A DNA stretch of 64,000 bases from Ptiloglossa arizonensis. Lineage: Eukaryota; Arthropoda; Insecta; Hymenoptera; Colletidae. Shown here in pieces: positions 1 to 10,700 of this stretch (positions are counted from its first letter, which is position 1; the number at the start of each line of letters is the position of its first letter). A program made the position numbers and the translations under genes. Under the pieces are notes generated by a model. That model worked only from the letters and a program-made list of their open reading frames with translations, made no database searches and was not told where the DNA came from. The stretch lies in contig NC_135054.1 in assembly GCF_051014685.1 (NCBI RefSeq), forward strand, positions 6,390,001-6,454,000. The letters run 5' to 3'.

Positions 1-481
1 ATTGTATATTAATGCACTAAGTAGTATCCTAAATTGTGCAAGTCCTCCACAGAATCGATTGTTAAAGCCAACACGAAATGTTTACTATTCGGGTTACGTA
101 AACGATTTCAGTAAACGTGTTTCTTATTTCATTCATCATTTCTTTGAAGATCAATAAAAACTACTAATATTTACAATTGTAATAATTATCTATTACTACA
201 GAGCTTTCGTATGCACGTACTTTGATTTATTTATTTAGTCGAAATGGACCATGTAACTTTCTACACTCGGTATTCTAAATTAAAAAGAATAAAATGATAA
301 AATTTTTTTCAGGAATTCGTACGATAAAGAGAGATCAACGATAATTTTTGTTTCGTCTGGCGAATTAAATAATGATATATAACACTTGCGCTTAAAGCTC
401 TTGTAACAACGAGTAAAATGTAATTCCAATAATGTGCAAATATTAAAGTCGAATTAAGCAAAGTACTCAAAGAACACTCAC
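1..481. other. AT-rich DNA, no gene seen
   Basis: This stretch is AT-rich with stops in all frames. If the candidate exon that follows is real, the sequence just before it on the plus strand (up to 481) would be its downstream intron, opening with a GTGAGT donor read on the minus strand. Nothing else is recognised. Confidence 0.5.
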
Positions 482-611
482 CAGTCACAGACGAGAGAAA
501 GTTACCGTTGAATGTGTAACGTATACTCTGGGCTGTGTATAGTAGAGTTTCGTAACAAAACATTGTTTGATATAGAGTTTCGGTTTGCTGGTATCGCATC
601 AAGATTCCAAC
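482..611 (-). other. candidate internal exon, product unknown
   Basis: On the minus strand a 130 bp segment lies between a good acceptor (a T-rich tract ending TATGCAG, just above 611) and a strong donor (CTG, then GTGAGT at 481-476). One frame is open throughout, giving 43 codons plus one base (phase 0 in, phase 1 out). The peptide begins VGILMRYQQT and ends near NGNFLSSVT; I do not recognise it. The other two frames contain stops. The open frame continues past both splice sites, so the boundaries rest only on the splice signals. It could be a coding exon of a gene outside the window, an untranslated exon, or chance. No partner exon was found nearby. Confidence 0.22.
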
Positions 612-3600
612 CTGCATACATAAAAATTAAACAGATGTAAATTATAATAAGAATACGAATGTAAATTTAATGTATTTAGCTTTTTTATGGATATACACCG
701 ATACATTTTATTATATTAATTTACTATTACATTCAATTTCAGGTAGAAAAGTATTTAGGCTGTAGATAAACACGATACAAAACGGAAGGAGTGAATTACT
801 CGTTAAAAATAATTAAAAAATACACGAATAACAATAGTAGTTAGCTAATAATAGTTTCAAGAATATTGTGCCCTTCTAATTCACAAATCTATAGTTCTTC
901 AAACGACTACGTATACTATATAGTGGTTAATATCTCGAAAGATGAAACTGTCGACGACCAATGGATAATGTGAATCATTTCCCTGTACATTTTGAATACT
1001 GTGCAGTTATTATGAACATTGTACATCATGATTTATAGTTTGAGCGATCTCAAAAAGGAACCATTAAGCCTGAAATGGAAATGTCCGAATGTCTCTGTGA
1101 AGTATTATTTTTAAGGAATGTTGTAACATCTTATTATTGAGGTTAATCTACTACATACTCAATATTACGTATTATAGAATAAGATACGTGAATCTTGAAA
1201 ATTTGCATTTTGTACTTTATTCACACTCTGTTAAAATGTATCGAGAATAGTTGTTCGAAACTGTTTGAAGTCTTCTTCGGGAGAATAAGTAAATATTCAA
1301 TGTTTTTTTTTTTTTTTTGGATTCTGTGATAAACAACCCAGGTAAACCCGCATTACACCAAAATATTTCACCCAATATCTGTTCCTCCTAAACGGTACTG
1401 ACAATGCAATATATCACTTTTTTTTTCCTGCTCGCTTCTACAGCCGATTCAGCGATCGTTTCTTGCAGATTATTAAAACACGATAATTCATCACCCGCAT
1501 TCCTCGCCTAACGCTGACGCAGGTGCTTTCCTTGCACGCAGAGGCGGTCTCCATTTTGCCATCGCTGCTTTTATCTATTTTAAACGCTTCCCAATCTCTA
1601 CTACCCCATATTTGAGTAAATAATATATCTCCCCGTCGATCAACTTTTATAATAAATCTTTTCGAAATGTCTTTCGCATTTCATTATTTCGTCGTAATTC
1701 CGATATTTTACCATGATTAAATTGAATTTTAACAAATATGAAATGTACACCGTATAATTTTTACTTCAGCTGGTTTACATAGTTGAGATTTCCTTTTTAT
1801 AAGTGTATTCTTGTAATTTATTACCGATTGTATTTGTATAAATTAAACGCCAATCTATATTCTTCGTTACAATATAATCAGCAGACAGTAAAATATTAAA
1901 CAATTACATTTTCCTCACTAACAGGAGAGTACAATGTGTCATACGTTACATACCATGAAATTCTACGTTTAATAGTCAGTACAATTTAAGAATTTCAATT
2001 TTTGACACAATCATTGTTATCAGTCATTTCTATTGAAAAGTTTTAATGGTGTAAATTTACTTCGTTCGGAGTTATATTACACAAGCTGTTCGTACCGTCA
2101 AAATTCAATTATATCCGACTTTTCGTTCGCGTTTCTATTTGCATTCTAATAAGACTCTTCCCTCTTTATAAATCTCCACGATCAATTTTAACCCTTTCCG
2201 GTTGGATATTTTTCAATCGAAATTGCTAAATATTATGTAAAATTATAATTTTACAGAATGAAAACAAAGTAATCTAGATAAAAATTGACCATATCGTTAA
2301 CACACGTAGAAATTATTTCCAGATTTAAGAAGCTTCTACAGGTGATCGAAAACGAATCAAATAATATGTATTATAAAGTGGGCGGACAAAAAACAAAATA
2401 CACATTACAATTATATTGCTAAATTATGTGCAAGAAATCAAAGAATTTTCAAAAAGAAGCTCGATGATAACAAAATTAATGATAAAATAGAATTTTTATA
2501 GATGGCTACGTGCCGATAGACGTGTGAAATTAGGTGAAGGTAGTAGCTCCGTAGGAAGTATCTCTCGTGAGAGGACCTCTTGAAGACGCATAATTTCGAG
2601 CTTCTAGTTTCGCAACATGAGACGTAAGTAAAACGTTAAGTAGAATACGCGAAACGAACAGCCCGTGTGCCCTTAAAAGGTTTCTGACTGTTTCCACTTG
2701 CGTGCAACCGCAAAGCCATTTTCCAACTGAATACCCGCCTTACTAGTATTTAAATTACTTTTCACCGAATGCAGTCGGTTCGGTGCTCTTTATAAACGCC
2801 AGTGGTGATTTGTAGAGCACCGTCATGAAAGGGTGCGCGCAATACCTATGTATAGTATATCCCCTGCTTATCCCTATCCATTACGAAGGAGCGTGTGTCA
2901 CCCGAGTTCTCGATTTCCGATTTTAAATGTAAATAATCCTGTGAAAACGTTTCAAAGCCCAAATTTATCACACGGACGTTTGAAACATGCTATTCGTCAG
3001 ATGAAATATTCGTGCATCTCTTAACTAACGATTTAAATCTATGCTTGTAAAGAAAAGTAATTTGATGCATCAAGAGTCGATCAAGCATACATTTGGTTTA
3101 CGTTTCGAGCCTAATGTGATAGGCTTTTTAAAATATCATAGCGATTTAAAGTAAGAACATGGTGGTGTGCAAGTGACAAACATGCACACCGATAAAGAAT
3201 TAGATAAAAGTATAATTAAAAATGAACAATCTTTTTATAAATAAAAAGTATATGAGAATTTGTCTTTGTGTGCGGAACATTCAAGTATTACGAGTATATA
3301 ATACGTGTGCGTGTACAAAGTTGAGAATATCGTAGCGAATATTTATAATATTCCTTACCTACAATTGAAAACAAAAAGAAAATTAGAATTCATTGATATA
3401 GTATAGGTAACAAGGAAACGTCGGAGAAAAGAATTATAAGAACGAAGAGAGATCTGTCAGATCGTAAGAGACTCGGAAAATAATTTAACATAATTTGGTT
3501 ACTCTGGAATAACTCGTCTAGATATTTAATAAACTAAACATTGGTCTTTAAGACGGCATACTTCGAATGACGAATCGAGCACTTCGAGCGACAATATCGC

Positions 3601-4823
3601 GATCTATGGTCGCCAAATGGCTAGTTTAGTCGCGGATCTGACGGATCGTTGTTAACTTATCTTCGATTTCAAGACAGATAACGTTTATTCAGGATGACGC
3701 TGAGCTTTAGCTCCATCTTTAGGCTCTCAGTTTCTGTCGAACGAACAGTAACGTCAAATCGACGCCAAATCTATTGACCGGTCGAGCCAATTGGCTGATA
3801 CTTGTATTTTAAAGAAGAAAACTTAATTGACGTTAAAAAAAGCCACGTGTACATCTTTGTGAAGAGACAAGTTGAAAAGAAGAAAATTTTACTCGATATG
3901 TAAGTACACAGAAACATATACAAAATAGGTATAAGGATATTAGTGGGAGCATAACCGTGCAATTCGAAGACTTCTATATAGAATCATAGTACATTCGGAA
4001 GGAAGCGATCTACGTGAGAAAAAAGAAAACAAAAAAAAAAATTTGGTAAAACATTTTTTCATACGGATTTTTGTTTACGAGAAAATCGATTTTGAAGTTT
4101 GTTTAACTATCTAAACAATGAATTACGATTATCGTGTATTATGGTGTAATTAAACTAATGTAAGAAATTTCTACCGATTATTTGTTTTTTTGTCGCTTTT
4201 TAATTTTTCGAATTCTTACTCTTATTCGAATATACTTTTTGTATATTTGTTTTTTGACATGCCTTAAACATTATCTCGGATAGACACAACTGGTAGTAAA
4301 ATATGCACCGATGAAATATTCGTAGTACTTTTAAAATCGTGTCGTTCAACATATACTTCCATAAACATGTATGTATTAAATTATAATATTTGTATAATAA
4401 TTATCGAATTATGTTCGAAATCGTTATACAATCAAATATCGAAATATTCGAATAATGATATTCGCGTACCCACTGAAATATTTGAAGTTTATCTGTAACA
4501 TTTGAAACTTATATATAAAATATTGAAATATAAAATTATTAAAACAATCCTAGCCGCAGTCCAAATATGACCTCATTCGAAGATACGTACAGAATTCGGA
4601 GCATTGTTTTACATAATTTATAATACTCCGATTGAGGTCATGTTTGAACTCACATTTGCCAGAAAAACGTCGCCGTTTGTTAATAAATTCTTTTATAAAC
4701 ATGTAATAAAGAGTGCAAAATTTATCATTTTCATTACTATATGAAAATCGATCTCTCGATCTTTCAAATTATGGAAGGGTAATAAGAGTACAGACAAATG
4801 GGACGATTTAACAATCAAAGAAC
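612..4823. other. intergenic or intronic DNA with small GC-richer patches
   Basis: This is mostly AT-rich non-coding sequence. It contains a run of 16 T at 1303-1318, a GC-richer patch near 1430-1610, and another near 2500-2830 that holds short stems and CG-containing words. Short open frames at 2833-3024 (plus) and 3771-3962 (minus) are about 60 codons, resemble nothing known to me, and are expected by chance in this much sequence. No transposon ends or RNA genes were seen. Confidence 0.5.
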
Positions 4824-5029
4824 TTAGGGGCCACAGACATGACGATTTTTCGTACAATAATTTATACTACTATCGTTGAACGATGATTGTAAAATGTATG
4901 AGATTGTCGTACGGTCTGTCGTACAAGGTGGCTATGCTGGATGATAGTATAGAGCTATCGTACGACTATCGTTCCAACTTGTCGTACGACTCATCGTAGA
5001 ATAAATCGTTACGTCTATGGCCCCCATTA
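4824..5029. mobile_element. Harbinger-like MITE with TTA target duplications
   Basis: A compact element of about 200 bp runs from 4827 to 5026. Its ends are inverted repeats: the left reads GGGGCCACAGACATGACGAT, and the right, reverse-complemented, reads GGGGGCCATAGACGTAACGA. TTA flanks both ends (4824-4826 and 5027-5029). A three-base TTA or TAA duplication with G-rich termini is typical of the PIF/Harbinger superfamily. The interior is rich in short palindromic words built on CGTACGA, so a folded form is likely. There is no coding sequence. The right end carries one extra base compared with the left. Superfamily assignment rests on the target duplication and ends only. Confidence 0.6.
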
Positions 5030-5084
5030 CGGAGGTTGAACCACACTCAGTACACGTCGAAACGCGCTCGTCCACGTAACAGAG

Positions 5085-5150
5085 ACCACAGACCTAACGA
5101 CCTATCGTAGGATAATTTATGCAACTAACGTTGGATGCGACTGTTTCAAC
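5085..5150. repeat. second, partial copy of the 4827 element's end
   Basis: The sequence from about 5086 (CCACAGACCTAACGACC, then TATCGTAGGATAATTTATG) matches the left end of the element at 4827, base for base over most of the first 40 positions. It lies only 60 bp beyond that element's right end and in the same orientation. The match fades after about 5135 and no right-hand end was found, so this is a truncated or diverged relative. Confidence 0.5.
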
Positions 5151-6176
5151 AATGAAAGTTGAAAAGCACGTGGAAAAACATATGAAGCATGTGGAGTTGT
5201 TGATCAGTGACAGGTTAGAATGGGTGTCATTCTTCAGTTGGAAAGATTTTCTATAGATACATCGAAGCATACAATGGATGGAAAAAATAATTCGCACACT
5301 ATGTTATAAGGAAGTTCCCTTATGACTTTTTTCACAGTTGAACGATACGATGAAATTATAAAGAAAATGAAAGTCGTTGCGAGCTCTCCGATCGTATGAA
5401 ATCGATTTTTGAAATAAAACTTCTTAGTAGTGCGAAACAGAGCAAAACTTTTTCGTATGAAAAGTGTTCAGCTCTTAGTACTCTATCATTTTCTTGCAAC
5501 AGAGACCCAAGAAAAATTGCATTAAACAATATAAAAAAAACACTAAAACCTTCGAGACTTTGTCTCGATCTCACCTTCTTAAAGAAATTTCCTGTGGACA
5601 AAACAACATCTCTATGCATCCATTATTATGCACTATTATGCTCTACACGCACACAAATTTTCATCAAAACCAGTCTTACAGGTAAGAAGAATTTCTTTAA
5701 AAATATAACGTGCGAGTACTTTCTTGAGCCACAAATGCATATGTAAAATATTTTACTTGAATAAGGCTGTCTCTGCCCTCTCTCTATGTTATTATTAATT
5801 TATATTATTTCTCTTCGCTGATAAATCCTCCTCCTTTCAAAGAAATTCAAATAAAGTACGTGATATATTTTCATTCTACTATATGCACTACCAATTTTAA
5901 GATATTAAATATTTTATTTACATTCCCGTGCTTTCCTTCTTTTTCGTTAATCTTCGAAAAAAAATTGCTCCTTTCCTCCTGCACACGTACTTTCGTATTT
6001 CCTTTCTTCATCACCTTTGTGCAAACTTAATGCACACACGTTCTTCCTTTAATGCTACTAAACTCAAAGTGTCCAAACCGTACAATATCGAAACGTTCGA
6101 AATATATTTACACCTACTTCTACTCACACGTAAACTCGTGTTTCTCTTCGGACAAAATGTTTACCTCTATCAAAAC
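5151..6176. other. AT-rich DNA with chance frames and one dispersed repeat
   Basis: Overlapping frames at 5356-5619 (minus), 5396-5746 (plus) and 5928-6290 (plus) are 87-120 codons. Their predicted peptides are rich in F, K, S and T as expected from AT-rich DNA, and no family is recognised. The 5396 frame passes through a repeat shared with 58 kb (listed separately), which argues against it being a gene. Confidence 0.45.
5661..5732 (+). repeat. dispersed repeat, copy 1 (partner at 58095)
   Basis: These 72 bp match 58095-58165 in the same orientation, with about four in five bases identical by eye. The shared core includes ACAGGTAAGAAGAATTTC in this copy (CTCAGGTAAGAAGAATTTC in the other), and the match ends at the CCAC near 5732. 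The core contains a perfect donor-like CAG/GTAAGA. The two copies lie 52 kb apart and sit inside unrelated open frames. Probably the end of an unclassified interspersed element. Confidence 0.55.
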
Positions 6177-6331
6177 GCGTTGCGATCTAACACATCAGAC
6201 ATTCAAGATAATTACTTTAAATTCGTTTCGATGTTAATCGGAACACGAATGAATATCTCTATAAAATCTCAAATGATTTGCGCTGGATAGTTCCTTCTCG
6301 TCTGTTTAAAAACGACCGTCTCGATCGAAAC
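6177..6331 (+). repeat. direct repeat, copy 1 (partner at 7609)
   Basis: About 155 bp matching 7609-7762 in the same orientation, with roughly five of six bases identical by eye and only small gaps. The best-conserved block is GGAACACGAATGAATATC at 6240-6257. The copies sit 1.28 kb apart and bracket the GC-rich island at 6.3-7.0 kb. There are no TG/CA ends and no gag or pol sequence between them, so they are not convincing LTRs. Two insertions of one interspersed repeat, or a local duplication, are the simpler readings. Confidence 0.7.
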
Positions 6332-6960
6332 TCGGGGAAACCTTGGCTCGCAGCGATACCGCAAGATCGTATTCGCAAGGTGAAATGTGATGTCACTCAC
6401 CGTCGTGAAAGTGTCTCCGACCGGCCAATAGATTTGGCGCTAAGTATAGCTGCTGAAAACCTGGCAAGGGCAGTCATGGGTGCCATGCTGCTCGACCGGG
6501 ATGAATTGCTGATATAACGACCGTGCTAAAAGGGGTCGCTGCTCTTTTCGTTGCGGCCTGCTGGCCGCTCGAATTTTACTCAAGCGGAAGCCCTGATAGG
6601 GAGTTAGGGGAATCGACGAATTCGCCGAGTGGGAGAGCAGTCGAACGTCAGAGGCAATCGCTTTGGCAATGTATCTTTCCCAAGCTCCTTTTAATGGCAA
6701 ATGAATGGTGCTTGGGTTGGTGTTCGTGACGCGAACCTGGTCATCAGCCTCTGTTTCGGAACGAGAACGGGAAATGTGTTGCGCGGTTATTCGGCTTTCT
6801 TTGTTCAATTTACCGTGCAACCTGCGCGCGAACGAATGCTACGAGATGGTTATGCAAAACGGTTACACAACGCGAAATACTGTACAGGAAGCTCCTGATG
6901 AATGCGCGCATGCAGGATCCGAAGTGTTTCTTCGTTTCAGTTGCCTCTGGCGTTGCTTGA
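6270..6960. other. GC-richer island with overlapping open frames
   Basis: Base composition rises sharply against the surrounding AT-rich DNA. Open frames exist on both strands (6278-6517, 6523-6729, 6705-6980 plus; 6440-6820 minus), which is what relaxed stop density in GC-rich DNA produces. None shows a recognisable domain or a convincing exon boundary. CpG words are frequent. A conserved regulatory element or an untranslated exon is possible. I cannot separate these from the sequence alone. Confidence 0.3.
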
Positions 6961-7608
6961 ACACGAGCAGAACTATGTAATATTCACAAAGGTGGTGTCT
7001 CGCTTTTTCCTCGTCTCTAATTATAGAAAAGTATTTCGCTCCAGAGAAACGAATAAACCGATTTTTTTATTGTTACACGTTCTTCAAATTTGGATCGACT
7101 AAACGGAATGTCAGTTTTCTTGATGTTCGAGTTATAATTCGTTTATCGATATCTCGACATTTTGAACTTATACGCGGGCTCCTTTCGGGAGAAATGTTAC
7201 GTTACAATTTAATGGAAAATTGAAAATAAAATTATTACAAAGGATCGATCATTGTTTCGTTACAGAATACGTTTAAAAATAGAAATATGGATGTATAGAA
7301 ATACAGGTTAAAGAATATAGATGAAAATGAGACAAGAATTTATTTCTTCTTCGTTTTCACTGGCATTTTTAAATTTATCTAGGTCTTTGTAACAATTTTA
7401 TATATATATTTCTTGATCGATTATAACATTGCGTTTTTCCCGAAGAGAAAAGATTTGCTACATTGTTCAAACATGAAAAGAACTTATGTTTTATTCATTT
7501 ATTTTGTATCTTGAGCAAACTCAATAAACTATTAATTTGAGAAGATATTTGAATATTCAGTACCTATTAAATCTAGATAGGCTAGCTAGAATTTTTAAAA
7601 CACGATTC
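6961..7608. other. AT-rich DNA between the two direct repeats
   Basis: This stretch is AT-rich with short poly-T and TATA-type runs (for example near 7400-7420). The only frame is the 66-codon one at 6902-7102, with no similarity that I recognise. Confidence 0.45.
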
Positions 7609-7762
7609 GCGTTGCAATCCAACAAGTCAGATATTCGAAATAACTATTTTAAATTTGTTTTGATATTAATTGGAACACGAATGAATATCTCTATAAAATC
7701 TCAATGATTTGCGCTCGATAGTTCTTTTTTGTCTGTTTAAAAATGACCGTTTCGATCGAAAC
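7609..7762 (+). repeat. direct repeat, copy 2 (partner at 6177)
   Basis: Second copy of the roughly 155 bp repeat. It has lost one A in the AAATGATTTGCGC block and carries many C-to-T type differences relative to copy 1 (for example TTTTTTGTCTG against CTTCTCGTCTG), consistent with methylation-driven decay in a methylated genome or simply with age. Confidence 0.7.
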
Positions 7763-10700
7763 ACCCACTTAATCTGAAATTGTTTCAAGCATCCTAAGTA
7801 AACTAGCTGAATTAAGAAATATTTAACGCATAATTTTTAGCGTGCAAAAATACTTCTGCACACCACTGTAATGTTTTCTGTTAATCCTTCAATCCTTGCG
7901 CAACTACTTTACATAAAGAACGGAATTAAATTAATTATTTTTACTTTTCTAACTGCAAGCTCAGCTTTGTAAATTTTGTGGACATTCTTTTTACGCTCTG
8001 TGAAGAATTGGGTTACGTCTTAAAAATCCCCTTAAATTTGGCAAGCAGATTGGAACCTGAATGAAAGTTAAACTAGTTTGTGGAATTAATTAGATTTCTG
8101 ATTCTTTCAGAAGTAGAAAATCGGTTACGTAGAAGAGAAAATTGCCATTGTAATACAGCGAATATTTCTCGAAGATTCGTTAGAAATTCGACGACATGAA
8201 AAGATAAGCTGAATTAAGAAACAGAGTAAATTGCAAAAGGCATCTAATAAACAAGAATGTAATTTACGAAGTTGAGAAACGAATTATTCGTTAATTTATT
8301 TCTTTTTGGCCGACTTGAACTTTATACTATATATTCCAAAGACAATTGAAAAATCTATTACACATAATTTGTGTGACCGGAAGGGAGAAATTCGAACCTG
8401 TCGTAGTCTACAAGGAAACTTGAATATCCAATATTCATTATGTTACATATTCTGTAATAGTATGGAAAGCTTTGCAAGATGTAATCTCCAAGTAATACAG
8501 ATATGAATGTAAAACGTATTGAAAATAATCTCCTGAATTTTTCTCGTTTCTTTTTATACCTCTGAACATCAAAATTAATTTGTCATACCGTATATCCATG
8601 TAACTGTTCATTTGTGGTACCTCGTACACCTCTAACAATAAGTACTTTGCATTCTGAGTGAATCCAATGTGAGCCATCAAAATATCGAATGAAGCACGGT
8701 ATCCATACATTTTACTTTTTTTTTTTTTTTTCAATACGTGGACGTCAGTAGCTGTCAATATGTCATATCGTTTAATTCTTTTTTTCGTACGAACAATTTA
8801 GCAGCGTCCCTCGCAGATAGTGATTCTGTCCGCAAATAATGAACACCGAGGTACCCGCCACGGATCTAGGACGACCGAGCAAACATAGATTGCGTATATA
8901 GACCTTTATTCGTGGGAATTTAAAACGCTTTGGTCCTATCGACACATGATCCGCGCTCATGTTAAAAATCGAACGGACTTGTCTGGTTTTATTCGATAGA
9001 GCAAATTATAAACTGCTTAACTCGCTCCGAAACAACAACGAGTATCATTATTCGAGGCTTTGTACGGATTCAAAATTGTTTCTCAAGAAATATGTGTCAT
9101 TTTCTTTTTTTTTTGTTTTTTTGTTGAGCTATTGAAATCTCAGTTGAGGTTCATCTCAGCTTACAAGTATGGAATATACATAAAGTATTGTATTGTATCA
9201 GTATACAGAGCGAGGCACCTAAAACAGGGCATCTGAACAACTTGCTTCCTTATAATAATAGAAAGGAAAGTGTCATGCTAAAGTTGTTTGATTTTGAGGG
9301 GCACAGGATATGGTACCAATAGTTTCTTTATTGGTGAAGGCATAAACGAGATACGAAGATCAAACTTGTTTTTTTTAAATAGGATGATATTGTTTTTTAT
9401 TTATATTCTGATAGAGCTTTTCAAGACGAATACAATTATCTGTAAATGAACTGCATTCAAGATTAGACAAAGTCACCTTAGTTTTTCTTTAAATAGAAAT
9501 ATTCTTTGCTAGATTTTTTTATGACATTACTTTAATAAGATAGTTCCTAATGATGAAAAGAAATGTTTCGTACGGAAGAAAACTGTTAAATTTTGGTGTT
9601 TTCATATTGCTTTCATCGAAGAACGATTACTTCAGATTTTGAAGTGCCTTCCATTATAATTTTCAGCAAAACAACGAATGGGGAATATTTTTTAGCAAAT
9701 AAATCGATTGTAATCGTAGCATTAGAAATTTGATTCTCTTTTTATAAAAGAAATTGACGGTATTGTCGAAGTAATGAAAGTATTTTCGGAATTATTGTTT
9801 CTATTGCCCCATTAAAATAGAAAATCAGCATTTCGTCGAATATCTATTAGAATATATTTGAATAAACAATTTGTCGATACGAATAAATTGAGAAATCTGG
9901 TGATAAATTTAATGTGGAACACATCGTATCTTCACACGTATGAAACTCGAAACTTTACCACGTTTTGAATACAAAACCCTGAAAATTGCCTTCTTAGTTC
10001 GCGTTGACAGAGGACCAGGGCCACAGGGGAATAATATACTGTCGCTACAATCGATAAAGCGCAAAGTTGACGGACTACCCAAGGGATTGGCTTTGACAGG
10101 TACAAAATTCTCTTGTAAAACTTTCACGCGCAACATCCAGTCGAATCGAAGACAATTTTCCATTGATAAAAATTAACTTTAATACCGCGTTTGTTGTTAC
10201 AGTTGAACGAGATTTTTGCTGCTCACGATACAAAGCTGATTCTTGTTTTCGAACTTTGTGCCAGTTAAGGAACAGCTTGAAACGTTGTAACAGGTTTTAA
10301 TCGATTTGTTTTAATTTTGGTGACACGATAATCGCTTAAGATTATTATTAGCTCAAGAGTAACGCTTAAAGATACCATCATCTTTTCTTAACGGGAAAAT
10401 TTCATAACTTCTCTGAGAAGTCTTTGGTTAACTTACGAGACTACCCGTCGGTTCAGATTTTTCAATCGTGAATATTGAATTCCGCTACACAACTTCTTCA
10501 ACGTTCGTGTCTGCATAGAAAATTTTAAAAATGCCATATTTATTTAGTTATTCCTCGAATTACTTTCATTGTCAATCGAAAATGGAAATAATCTTTAAAC
10601 GAATCTACTTGTGATCGATTATTCACGATGAGTGGTAAAAATTTACAGTGTTTCGATTGAATCGAATATGTAAGTTTCTCGTGTTGTTTTTCGTTATAAA

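Noticed and set aside
6440..6820. 126-codon minus frame in the GC-rich island
   Set aside because: Overlaps several plus-strand frames of similar length; no known domain; expected from reduced stop density.
6177..7762. Direct repeats considered as LTRs of a retrotransposon
   Set aside because: No TG/CA ends, no primer binding site, no gag or pol sequence between them, no target duplication.
8341..8430. GGTTCGAAT-type B box on the minus strand near 8390-8400, suggestive of a tRNA
   Set aside because: The flanking bases do not form a T stem, and there is no A box or cloverleaf upstream.
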